14,501 nt of DNA from Micavibrio aeruginosavorus. GTDB lineage: Bacteria; Pseudomonadota; Alphaproteobacteria; Micavibrionales; Micavibrionaceae. How positions within the stretch are numbered: position 1 is the stretch's first letter; every line of letters begins with the position of its first letter. The notes under the pieces were generated by a model. That model did no database searches and had not been told where the DNA came from. It saw only the letters and a program-made list of their open reading frames with translations. Made by a program: the position numbers and the translations under genes. The stretch covers positions 1-14,501 of the forward strand of contig QFNK01000016.1 of assembly GCA_003240795.1 (NCBI GenBank). Reading direction: 5' to 3'. Positions 8,411 through 14,501 of this stretch are shown here, in pieces.

Positions 8411-9160
8411 TTATCTTACCAAAACAGTATAATAAAATTGATAGGCTTGATTAGGTCCGCCTGTTTGCAAAAAGCACATGCTCCGCTGGCCGGTGCAGCT
8501 CCCACCGCAATCAAGTACTGCTTGCCCTGCTGTGTTGTTTATATTGTTTGGAAATTCAAAATAAGGCCAGTTATCTAAAGGGATATTTGTAATACCGAAG
8601 GCGTTATTGATTTGTTGGCATACATTCTGTGTTACTTGCAAACGTAACGTTACATCGTTCCCTGTGTTAACGGCGTCTGTTCCAACACCCATAATAGGAC
8701 GTCTGCCGTCGAAAAAATATTTTTGTGTTATTGCGTGATCATAAGAGACCAGCCCAGATACTGGAGAATATGAATTGTTCGGCGGCGTTGCGAAATATAA
8801 CCCTCCTCCCTCTGGTCTAAAGAGGTGGCATTTTTTGGATGCGGGAGCATTTGCGTTATAGTAAAGGTCGGAGGAATTTTCTGCCCCATCTCCGTTGTCA
8901 TCATACCAGAATGATATCTCGCTGTCGGCGCAACCATTTCCTATCATCAGGCCTTTGATCGCCTGTTGGATTTTTTGTCCATATTCTATCATTTCAGTCG
9001 CCGCCAGCATCGCCTGATTGTCAGTCAACTGGCTGGTGCCGCTACGCATGCCCTGGCTGAGTGTAAAGCTCAGCGCGGCGAATAGTCCGATCATAATAAA
9101 AACCATGAACAAGACGCTTCCAGATTGGGGAGAGGAGTGTCGCGAGGCTTGATTTTTCAT
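8411..9160 (-). CDS. Pilin-like anchored protein with calcium-loop motif (upstream paralog)
   Basis: A 249-aa paralog of the next gene. A cytoplasmic N-terminus (about 13 residues) precedes a hydrophobic helix SGSVLFMVFIMIGLFAALSF (13-32), then an outer domain. Matching features are a C-D/E-ISFWYD block, a 12-residue calcium-type loop (D87, N89, D91, G92, D98), YYNANAP, CHLF, a Gly-rich turn, and a C-terminus ending YYTVLVR (partner: FSYVILAR). Cysteines 77, 111, 181 and 229 match the four of the paralog; C218 and C222 (CGGSC) are extra. The Glu at +5 of classical prepilins is missing. The coding sequence is clearly more A+T-rich than lysS or the atp genes. No good Shine-Dalgarno precedes the ATG at 9160, but no better in-frame start exists before the hydrophobic helix. 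I recall similar two-gene families in deep-branching alphaproteobacteria; function unproven. Confidence 0.8.
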   Translation of the reverse strand: MKNQASRHSSPQSGSVLFMVFIMIGLFAALSFTLSQGMRSGTSQLTDNQAMLAATEMIEYGQKIQQAIKGLMIGNGCADSEISFWYDDNGDGAENSSDLYYNANAPASKKCHLFRPEGGGLYFATPPNNSYSPVSGLVSYDHAITQKYFFDGRRPIMGVGTDAVNTGNDVTLRLQVTQNVCQQINNAFGITNIPLDNWPYFEFPNNINNTAGQAVLDCGGSCTGQRSMCFLQTGGPNQAYQFYYTVLVR

Positions 9161-9193
9161 AGGGTTTTCGCCATAAAGGTATATCCAATCAAT

Positions 9194-9202
9194 ATTTTAG
9201 CA
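9194..9202 (-). promoter_or_regulatory. Putative extended -10 for the pilin-like operon
   Basis: On the minus strand TGCTAAAAT reads as an extended -10 (TGn plus TAAAAT, 5 of 6). It lies about 34 bases upstream of the ATG at 9160 in the AT-rich 55-base gap divergent from lysS. No convincing -35 is seen. Confidence 0.35.
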
Positions 9203-9215
9203 TAGATTTTGCCCC

Positions 9216-10715
9216 ATGACACAAGCAGAAATGAAAAAAGAAGGCCTGTCGACGAACCCGAAGGAGGCGCGCGAGCAGAAGCTGGCCGAAATCCGCGCCC
9301 GCGGTCTTGAGCCTTACCCGCACAAATTCCACCGTTCCCACCAGGCGCAGGAGCTTCAGGACAAATACGCCGCCCTTGAAAACGGCGTCGAAACCGAAGA
9401 TGCGGTTGCGGTCGCGGGACGTATCATGGCGATCCGCAACAACGGTATGTTTCTGGACCTTCAGGACGCGTCCGGCAAAATCCAGGTGTTCTGCCACAAG
9501 GACACGATGAGCCCTGAGGCGCTTTCCGTTCTCGAGCTTTTCGATATCGGCGATATCATCGGCGCGCACGGCACCATCCGCCGCACGCCGCGCGGTGAGC
9601 TTTCGGTGCGTGCACAGACGGTGGAAATGCTGTCCAAATCCATGCTGCCGCTGCCGGAGAAATATCACGGCCTGACGGATATCGAGCAACGCTACCGCCA
9701 GCGCTACCTCGACCTCATCATGAACGAGGAAAGCCGCGAGACGCTCCGCAAGCGTTCCAAGATCGTTTCCTTTATCCGCAACCACATGGAAAGCCTCGGC
9801 GCGATCGAGGTGGAAACACCTGTGCTGAACCCGATCCTCGGCGGCGCGAATGCGCGTCCGTTCACGACGCACCATAATGCGCTGGATTCAGATTTCTATC
9901 TTCGGATTGCAACGGAATTGCCGCTCAAGCGCTTGATCGTCGGCGGCCTTGCCGATGCCGTTTTTGAAATTGGCCGACTGTTCCGCAACGAAGGCATTTC
10001 GATCAAGCACAATCCGGAATTCACGACCATCGAGGGTTACCATTCCTATATGGATTATAACGACATCATGGAGCTTACCGAAAACATGGTGCGTCAATGC
10101 TGCCTCGCCGTGAATGGCACGATGCGGATCCAGATGGGCGAAAACACAATCGATTTCGAACCGAAATGGAAACGCCGTTCGATGATCGAATTGGTACAGG
10201 ATGCAACGGGCGTTGACTTCCTGACGTTCGACAATGCGAAGGATGCCGCCGCCGCCGCGAAGAAGCTGGGCGTTCATACGGAATCCCATGCGAACTGGGG
10301 CGATGTCGTCGCGGCCGTGTTCGATGACAAGGTCGAGCATACACTGATCCAGCCGATCCACGTCACCGACACGCCGATGGATATTTCCCCTCTGGCGAAA
10401 GTGCACCGTTCAAACCCGCGTCTTGTCGAGCGTTTCGAGAGCTACGTCAACGGCTGGGAAATCATCAATGCGTTTTCCGAGCTGAACGACCCGAAAATTC
10501 AGCTGCAGCGTTTTGAAGAGCAGGTGGCACTGAAAGAAGCCGGCAACGAAGAAACGCAGATGCTGGACGACGATTACGTCACTGCGCTTGAATACGGCAT
10601 GCCGCCGACCGGTGGTTTCGGTATGGGGATTGACCGTCTGGTCATGCTGCTCACCGGATCGCCGAACATCCGCGACGTTATCGCGTTCCCGACATTGAAA
10701 CCGAAAAAGGACTAA
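9216..10715 (+). CDS. lysS: Lysine--tRNA ligase, class II
   Basis: Charges tRNA-Lys with lysine in the cytoplasm, using ATP. It has 499 aa, the usual class II LysRS length. After an N-terminal helix, the OB-fold anticodon-binding domain spans about residues 64-145 (VAVAGRIMAIRNNGMFLDLQ). The linker LTDIEQRYRQRYLDLIMN follows. The class II catalytic core has motif 1 around residues 195-206 (GAIEVETPVLNP), motif 2 at 249-273 (FEIGRLFRNEGISIKHNPEF) and motif 3 at 469-475 (GMGIDRL). It ends NIRDVIAFPTLKPKKD. No Shine-Dalgarno is visible before the ATG at 9216; an alternative ATG at 9231 has none either. The next gene begins 5 bases after the stop. Many alphaproteobacteria carry the unrelated class I LysRS instead. 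Confidence 0.97.
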   Translation: MTQAEMKKEGLSTNPKEAREQKLAEIRARGLEPYPHKFHRSHQAQELQDKYAALENGVETEDAVAVAGRIMAIRNNGMFLDLQDASGKIQVFCHKDTMSPEALSVLELFDIGDIIGAHGTIRRTPRGELSVRAQTVEMLSKSMLPLPEKYHGLTDIEQRYRQRYLDLIMNEESRETLRKRSKIVSFIRNHMESLGAIEVETPVLNPILGGANARPFTTHHNALDSDFYLRIATELPLKRLIVGGLADAVFEIGRLFRNEGISIKHNPEFTTIEGYHSYMDYNDIMELTENMVRQCCLAVNGTMRIQMGENTIDFEPKWKRRSMIELVQDATGVDFLTFDNAKDAAAAAKKLGVHTESHANWGDVVAAVFDDKVEHTLIQPIHVTDTPMDISPLAKVHRSNPRLVERFESYVNGWEIINAFSELNDPKIQLQRFEEQVALKEAGNEETQMLDDDYVTALEYGMPPTGGFGMGIDRLVMLLTGSPNIRDVIAFPTLKPKKD

Positions 10716-10720
10716 TCATC

Positions 10721-10966
10721 ATGGCGCAATCTCTTGTCGATCAGGCAATCGAAGCTGTTTACAAATCCATCCATAACAACAACGAGGAAATCGACGCCCG
10801 CATCAAATCGTTGAAAGAGGCGCTTGCCGCCGAGGGTCAGAAGCAGGCAATGTTCAAGCCGGAGCGTCTGGCCATGAACAACCGCCAGGGCCGCAAAATG
10901 ATGCAGACTTATTTCAAAAAGCGCGGCGTGACCGTTGCGTTTGATAATACCCCAGATAATGTTTAA
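10721..10966 (+). CDS. Small conserved-looking protein coupled to lysS
   Basis: An 81-aa protein starting 5 bases after lysS, with AAGGA (10707-10711) as Shine-Dalgarno, so it is translated from the lysS mRNA. Residues 5-38 are predicted helical and coiled-coil-like (IEAVYKSIHNNNEEIDARIK). They are followed by a basic patch, FKPERLAMNNRQGRKMMQTY (45-64) and FKKRGVTVAF (65-74), which could contact nucleic acid. I do not recognise a named family. The last seven residues (DNTPDNV) are encoded by AT-rich bases where composition changes abruptly. The original C-terminus may therefore have been replaced when foreign DNA joined here. A link to translation is suggested only by position. Confidence 0.8.
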   Translation: MAQSLVDQAIEAVYKSIHNNNEEIDARIKSLKEALAAEGQKQAMFKPERLAMNNRQGRKMMQTYFKKRGVTVAFDNTPDNV

Positions 10967-11389
10967 ATATTATAAACATTGGAAAAATAGACGGAAAGCA
11001 AGCGAATTATACTCTTGGCTTGATGAGTTTCTTTTTGCCTTTGATGCAATGACAGATAAGGATAAGCGATCATTTAAATCGCTCGTAGGGTCTTTATCTA
11101 TTAATATTATGAGCCAAGCTGGCTACATAAATTGGTATGATTTTTTAAAGATATCGAGGGGTTCTAGGAAAAATTTAGTGAAAGCTATGAAAATTTGGGA
11201 GAAGCGTGCGTTAGAAGACGGTGATACTATAGCTTCGATAGGCTATGCTTATGTCAGATCAAGTATTGAGGCTTCATTGCTTGAAAAGGAGTATTTAGCT
11301 TATACTGTAGAAGAATTAACAAATACGGCAATATCAGAATATATAGAACAAATCACAACTCAAAGGTTAGAATTCCTTAAGGGGTAAAG
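10941..11389. other. AT-rich island
   Basis: From about 10941 to 11389 the base composition falls to roughly one-third G+C by eye, against well over half on both sides. Codon choice also changes to A/T-ending codons. The segment is filled by one ORF. No insertion-sequence ends, terminal inverted repeats or flanking direct repeats were found. It is most simply read as a small horizontally acquired segment between lysS and the nitroreductase operon. Confidence 0.7.
10959..11387 (+). CDS. Orphan hypothetical protein in the AT-rich island
   Basis: A 142-aa product from ATG 10959 (begins MFKYYKHWKNRRKASELYSW). The frame can extend to a TTG at 10935 (150 aa), but the upstream part lies in the previous gene, and ATG 10959 gives an 8-base overlap with that gene's stop, suggesting coupling. 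No Shine-Dalgarno is seen. The protein is basic at the N-terminus, then helical and soluble, with aromatic residues (WLDEFLFAFDAM, SQAGYINWYDFLKISRG, MKIWEKRALEDGD). There is no signal peptide, membrane segment or cysteine. It resembles no family I know. Codon use is strikingly AT-rich compared with neighbours. It ends convergent with, and overlapping by 11 bases, the membrane-protein gene on the other strand. Confidence 0.65.
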   Translation: MFKYYKHWKNRRKASELYSWLDEFLFAFDAMTDKDKRSFKSLVGSLSINIMSQAGYINWYDFLKISRGSRKNLVKAMKIWEKRALEDGDTIASIGYAYVRSSIEASLLEKEYLAYTVEELTNTAISEYIEQITTQRLEFLKG

Positions 11390-11781
11390 TCGTCGTAATT
11401 CTTGTTTTCATCAGGAAACGCGTTGTTCTTGCGAAGTGCAAAGCCCACAGCGGCGGCTGAAAATGCCGCAATATAGGGGCTTTCCGGCATGCGCTCTGTG
11501 GCTGTGCCGATGATAAGCGCGGCGGCAACGCTTATTGGAACATAGCGCACGTTCTGTCTTGAATGGTCGCCGTTAAAACAGTTTCCTATGGCGACACCCA
11601 ACGTTCCTGCGAAAATTCCCAGATTGAAATGATTGGCCATGTCGCCGCGGTTCGGTGTCATGCCAACTATTTCCATGCCGCGCTGGAACAGTTCCAGCCC
11701 CGTTACGGACAATACCGACACATAGGCCGGAAACTCGACATGGTAGAATAGATCGCGCAATTTTTGTCTTGTTGAACTCAT
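11377..11781 (-). CDS. Small predicted membrane protein
   Basis: A 134-aa protein. The frame opens further upstream (to 11880), but that part overlaps the nitroreductase gene. The ATG at 11781, with a GAGAG ribosome site 5-10 bases upstream, fits a start just after the nitroreductase stop (20 bases). The N-terminus is cytoplasmic-looking (SSTRQKLRDLFYH). Likely membrane segments are residues 52-68 (FNLGIFAGTLGVAIGNC), 80-94 (YVPISVAAALIIGTA) and 102-116 (SPYIAAFSAAAVGFAL), and possibly 18-32. The tail is polar and acidic (FPDENKNYDDFTP). No family is recognised. It is the third gene of the aminopeptidase-nitroreductase operon and ends against the AT-rich orphan gene. Confidence 0.65.
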   Translation of the reverse strand: MSSTRQKLRDLFYHVEFPAYVSVLSVTGLELFQRGMEIVGMTPNRGDMANHFNLGIFAGTLGVAIGNCFNGDHSRQNVRYVPISVAAALIIGTATERMPESPYIAAFSAAAVGFALRKNNAFPDENKNYDDFTP

Positions 11782-11801
11782 TACACTCTCACTTAAAAAA
11801 T

Positions 11802-12431
11802 CTAGAATTTTTTCTCCGGCAGTCCGGTGCCAACGCGGCCATAATGGTCGCCCTTGTTCGGTGCGTATGCGTCCGTCCAAGGCGTGACGATATCGGAAAG
11901 GGCGGGGCGTTCACGCTCTTCCGGCTTGTCGTTTTGGGTTCCTATATAGATGAAGCCCGCAATGCGGTCGCGTTCGTCGCAGCCGAGAGCGCGTTTTACT
12001 TCCACGTTATAGGCCGGCCAGCCGGAGAGCCAGTTGCTGCCGAAACCCAGCGCATTTGCGGCAAGGCACAGATTATAGCAGGCGGCGCCTGCGGACAGGA
12101 TTTGTTCCCACTCCGGCGCCTTGCCTTCCTTGATGCGGGAGATAACGGCGATCACCGTCGGCGCGCGCAGGAACTGCTCGCTTTCCAGCTCCAGCTTCGC
12201 CTCGGCCGCGTCCGGATCTTCGAGAAGGTAGGCGCGTTTCAGAACTTCGCCGAATGATTTTCGCGCTTCGCCTTCGAACGTCACGAACCACCATGGCGCG
12301 AGTTTGTTGTGGTCGGGCACGCGGCTCGCTGCGGTCAGGATGTCGTTCAACTGTGACGTGTCAGGCCCCGGTGCTGACAGGTTTTTAAGAGACGTCGAAC
12401 GGCGTGTGTGGAGTGTTTGAATGATGCTCAT
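11802..12431 (-). CDS. Nitroreductase family protein (YdjA-like)
   Basis: A 209-aa FMN-dependent oxidoreductase of the nitroreductase superfamily, closest to the E. coli YdjA type. It has the FMN-phosphate-binding HTRRSTSLKNLSAPGP near the N-terminus (RRS at 10-12), then SRVPDHNKLAPWWFVTFEGE, APEWEQILSAGAACYNLCLA, LGFGSNWLSG, and ALGCDERDRIAGFIYIGTQ. The enzyme would act as a homodimer, reducing nitroaromatics or other acceptors with NAD(P)H; the physiological substrate cannot be told from sequence. I chose the ATG at 12431, 2 bases after the aminopeptidase stop; the longer frame to 12470 would run back into that gene. It is in a tight operon with the aminopeptidase. Its C-terminus is longer than in YdjA. 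Confidence 0.92.
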   Translation of the reverse strand: MSIIQTLHTRRSTSLKNLSAPGPDTSQLNDILTAASRVPDHNKLAPWWFVTFEGEARKSFGEVLKRAYLLEDPDAAEAKLELESEQFLRAPTVIAVISRIKEGKAPEWEQILSAGAACYNLCLAANALGFGSNWLSGWPAYNVEVKRALGCDERDRIAGFIYIGTQNDKPEERERPALSDIVTPWTDAYAPNKGDHYGRVGTGLPEKKF

Positions 12432-12433
12432 CT

Positions 12434-13921
12434 TTATATTCCCGTAAACGGCCCTTTGTAATCTTTCCATCGGTCGGGGCGGTCTTCGGCCGGAACGGCG
12501 AGCCAGCCGCGGTTCAGCACGTCGAGTGCAGGATCAAGGAATATTCCGTTGTCCATCACCATTTCATCATCGAGATACATCCGCCCGCCGCAGCCATAGA
12601 GCATGGTGGTGACGTCCCAGTGATCGACGCTGCGGTTGCCGTTGTCGACATGCACGGGCGTGCCGAGATAATCGGTCATCGTGTACGCTGCGCCGAGTGC
12701 GAGGTGAAAACTCCCGCCGATTTTTTCAACGAGAAGGCCGTTGAGCACGTGGCGCTTCAAATGCGGGTTCGTGCCGATGCCGAGTTCGCCGACATAGGAA
12801 TTGTTCGGATCACGGTCGAGGAAAGCCTGAAACACGTTCGCGCCCTTGTCGGCGGTAAAGGAGACAATCTTTCCGTCCTTGAACTCCAGCGTCAGGTTTT
12901 CGATCACGCTGCTCTTGTCGCTCTTCGGGTTGAATTTTCCCTTTGCGACAATCGTCCCGTTGAGGCTGTCGCGGCGCGGGGCGGAGAATACTTCAGACCC
13001 CGGCACGTTCCTATAGGCCATGGAATTGCAGAAGGTGAACTGCCGCCCGTTTTCGTCTGTCAGCTCCATCGATATGTCCGTGCCGTCATCGTTGGTAAAA
13101 CGCACATGTTTCGTGCGGTTGAGGCGTTCGATCAGAACCTCGTGCGCCTTGACGATCAGGTGATCGGGCTGGTCGGACATTTCGAAATGAAGTTGCAGGT
13201 AGTCATCCAGAGGTATGCCGTCCAATTCCGCATCTATTTCTGTCGGGAAATAGGTGAGGGTGAACACGACTTCGCCCGATCCTGTCTTTTTGGAATAGGG
13301 ACGCATGAATGTATCGAACAGTTTCGATTTTTCCGCATCGCCCTGCACCGCGGACGGGGGCATAGAATTCGGCATGGCGGTGATGCGGTGCGTGACGTCC
13401 TTGAACAGGTTCAGGCGGTAATCCGCGTAGGCCTTCAGACCCGTTTCGTCCGCATGGGAAATGAGAAGGCGGGAGAAGTCCGTATCCGGCGCGTCGATGT
13501 GGAAGGGGATGCCGCGTTTCCACAAATCGCGCAGCATGTAATCGGCGATCAGGCCGGCATGGTAGCCGATGGTAAAATGAACCTCCGTTCCCGCCTTGTC
13601 CGTGACGAGGTTCAACAGCTTCGCGCCCATGGCGTTCTGCAGTTCCATTTCCAGCGGGATAGGGGGCAGGGCGGTGAAATTCTTCGGCTTGTTCGCATCA
13701 TATGCGGCGCGGAACGTCTGGCTGTCGCCGAGGCCCGCCTTGTAGACTGCCACGGCGCGGGCGGCGAGCTGGGCCGCCTCCACCGCGTTCGGGCCAGTGG
13801 TAAAAGGCGATTTGAGGAGTTCGAGCGCATAGGCCGCTTCGGTGACGAACAGGCCGCCGGAAACCTCCCCCAGTTCGGTGGCAAGATCTTCGAGTTTCGG
13901 GCTTAAATCTTTGTTTTCCAT
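12434..13921 (-). CDS. M29-family metallo-aminopeptidase, long form
   Basis: A 495-aa cytoplasmic aminopeptidase related to AmpS/AmpT/PepS (peptidase family M29), removing N-terminal residues from peptides with a two-metal site. The metal ligands expected from the family are present: E310 ([11 protein letters not shown]), E379 (GELGIGTN), H406 and Y413 ([15 protein letters not shown]), and H434 and D436 (SVDHWD). E399 in VEKIGG is the likely catalytic glutamate. Typical family members are about 370-415 aa, so this one is roughly 80 residues longer, mostly in the N-terminal half. The start at 13921 has no Shine-Dalgarno but lies close to a predicted promoter. It is the first gene of an operon with the nitroreductase and a small membrane protein, and divergent from uvrB. 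Confidence 0.93.
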   Translation of the reverse strand: MENKDLSPKLEDLATELGEVSGGLFVTEAAYALELLKSPFTTGPNAVEAAQLAARAVAVYKAGLGDSQTFRAAYDANKPKNFTALPPIPLEMELQNAMGAKLLNLVTDKAGTEVHFTIGYHAGLIADYMLRDLWKRGIPFHIDAPDTDFSRLLISHADETGLKAYADYRLNLFKDVTHRITAMPNSMPPSAVQGDAEKSKLFDTFMRPYSKKTGSGEVVFTLTYFPTEIDAELDGIPLDDYLQLHFEMSDQPDHLIVKAHEVLIERLNRTKHVRFTNDDGTDISMELTDENGRQFTFCNSMAYRNVPGSEVFSAPRRDSLNGTIVAKGKFNPKSDKSSVIENLTLEFKDGKIVSFTADKGANVFQAFLDRDPNNSYVGELGIGTNPHLKRHVLNGLLVEKIGGSFHLALGAAYTMTDYLGTPVHVDNGNRSVDHWDVTTMLYGCGGRMYLDDEMVMDNGIFLDPALDVLNRGWLAVPAEDRPDRWKDYKGPFTGI

Positions 13922-13927
13922 GCCATC

Positions 13928-13955
13928 AAGATAAAGGATTTACGCCTGTTTACAA
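13928..13955 (-). promoter_or_regulatory. Putative aminopeptidase operon promoter
   Basis: On the minus strand TTGTAA (13955-13950; 4 of 6) and TATCTT (13933-13928; 4 of 6) are 16 bases apart. The -10 ends 6 bases before the ATG at 13921, so the mRNA would be leaderless or nearly so. The -35 overlaps the uvrB -35 on the other strand. Confidence 0.4.
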
Positions 13956-13976
13956 TGGCTTGTTTCATTCTATATT
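13949..13976 (+). promoter_or_regulatory. Putative uvrB promoter
   Basis: TTTACA (13949-13954; 5 of 6 to the -35 consensus), a 16-base spacer and TATATT (13971-13976; 5 of 6 to the -10). Start of transcription would fall at about 13983, at the ATG at 13984, pointing to a leaderless uvrB mRNA. No alphaproteobacterial LexA box (GTTC-N7-GTTC) is present in the gap. Confidence 0.55.
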
Positions 13977-13983
13977 TGTCTGC

Positions 13984-14501
13984 ATGTCAGACGAATTATT
14001 CATGCCCGTCCTCGCACCGAAGATTACCCCCGGCTCCACCATCAAGCCGTTCGAGGGGGCGATCCCGTTTAAGATCAATTCGGAATTCGAGCCGTCCGGG
14101 GACCAGCCGGCGGCGATCGCAAAGCTTGTCGAAGGGCTTGAAAACGGCCTGTCGGATCAGGTTCTGCTCGGCGTTACGGGATCGGGTAAGACCTTTACTA
14201 TGGCGCAGGTCATTCAGGCGACGCAGCGTCCGGCCCTGATCCTCGCGCCGAACAAGACGCTTGCGGCGCAGCTGTATGGGGAGATGAAGGCCTTTTTCCC
14301 CGACAACGCGGTCGAATATTTCGTGTCCTATTACGATTATTACCAGCCGGAGGCGTATGTTCCGCGCACCGATACGTTCATCGAAAAGGACTCCTCCATC
14401 AACGAGCAGATCGACCGGATGCGCCACTCGGCGACGCGCGCGATTTTCGAGCGCAAGGACCTGATCATCGTGGCCTCGGTTTCCTGCATCTACGGTATCG
14501 G
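13984..14501 (+). CDS. uvrB: Excinuclease ABC subunit B (5' part)
   Basis: The first 172 codons of UvrB, the damage-verifying helicase-like subunit of nucleotide excision repair that binds UvrA and then UvrC. The gene runs off the window end. Visible are [13 protein letters not shown] (34-46), Walker A GVTGSGKT (63-70), [20 protein letters not shown] (85-104), the tyrosine-rich beta-hairpin region [20 protein letters not shown] (114-133), [17 protein letters not shown] (137-153), and [13 protein letters not shown] at the edge. Two in-frame starts exist, at 13984 and 14002. I prefer 13984 because a good promoter places transcription start there; neither has a Shine-Dalgarno. UvrB is often LexA-regulated, but no such box is seen here. 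Confidence 0.98.
   Translation, partial: MSDELFMPVLAPKITPGSTIKPFEGAIPFKINSEFEPSGDQPAAIAKLVEGLENGLSDQVLLGVTGSGKTFTMAQVIQATQRPALILAPNKTLAAQLYGEMKAFFPDNAVEYFVSYYDYYQPEAYVPRTDTFIEKDSSINEQIDRMRHSATRAIFERKDLIIVASVSCIYGI

Noticed and set aside
11782..11880. Upstream extension of the small membrane protein to 167 aa
   Set aside because: The extra 33 residues would overlap the nitroreductase C-terminus and are its frame-shifted shadow; ATG 11781 has a ribosome site.
12432..12470. Upstream extension of the nitroreductase to 222 aa
   Set aside because: It would overlap the aminopeptidase gene; the family N-terminus fits ATG 12431.
12620..13906. Plus-strand ORF (428 codons) opposite the aminopeptidase
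   Set aside because: Mirror of the M29 coding frame, with no recognisable domain or start signals.
13948..13966. LexA/SOS box upstream of uvrB
   Set aside because: Two GTTT copies exist, but spaced 10 bases apart and not GTTC; this does not match GTTC-N7-GTTC or CTGT-N8-ACAG.
13996..14427. Minus-strand ORF opposite uvrB
   Set aside because: The plus strand encodes unmistakable UvrB; this is its complement.

Overview
This window looks like chromosomal DNA of an alphaproteobacterium. The F1 genes run atpA-atpG-atpD-atpC with no F0 genes nearby, which is the split arrangement usual in that class. AtpG, AtpD and AtpC also have alphaproteobacterial features. Most genes are GC-rich with strong G/C third-position bias, and two stretches are clearly richer in A+T. 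A deep-branching group such as the Micavibrio relatives would fit the paired pilin-like genes, but that placement is from memory and unproven.

Layout. (1) 1-4635, plus strand: an F1-ATPase operon (3' part of atpA, atpG, atpD, atpC) ending in a strong hairpin terminator. Three extra small ORFs lie among its genes: a 62-codon ORF between atpG and atpD, and an amphi-Trp domain gene plus an unrecognised 154-codon gene between atpD and atpC. (2) 4634-7414, minus: a DinG/XPD-type iron-sulfur helicase with an apparently dead exonuclease-like N-terminus, sharing the atpC terminator region. (3) 7465-7686, plus: a small unrecognised gene. (4) 7690-9160, minus: two tandem paralogous pilin-like secreted or anchored proteins, each with four matching cysteines and a dockerin/EF-hand-type calcium-loop motif. 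(5) 9216-10966, plus: class II lysyl-tRNA synthetase and a coupled 81-aa gene. (6) about 10941-11387: an AT-rich island with an orphan ORF, probably acquired. (7) 11377-13921, minus: an M29 aminopeptidase, a YdjA-like nitroreductase and a small membrane protein in one tight operon. (8) 13984 to the end, plus: the start of uvrB, divergent from the aminopeptidase gene.

The F1 genes serve one complex. Their interleaved small ORFs are joined by TAATG stop/start overlaps or sit within a few dozen bases, so they are probably made together with F1 subunits. The remaining units are housekeeping or repair genes (lysS, uvrB, helicase) mixed with poorly characterised small genes. Genes at the heads of transcription units (helicase, lysS, aminopeptidase, uvrB) lack a clear Shine-Dalgarno. 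For helicase, aminopeptidase and uvrB, promoter-like elements lie so close to the start codon that leaderless mRNAs are plausible; operon-internal genes mostly have good Shine-Dalgarno sites. The strongest leads for something undescribed are the accessory ORFs inside the F1 operon, the paired calcium-loop pilin-like proteins, and the AT-rich orphan gene.
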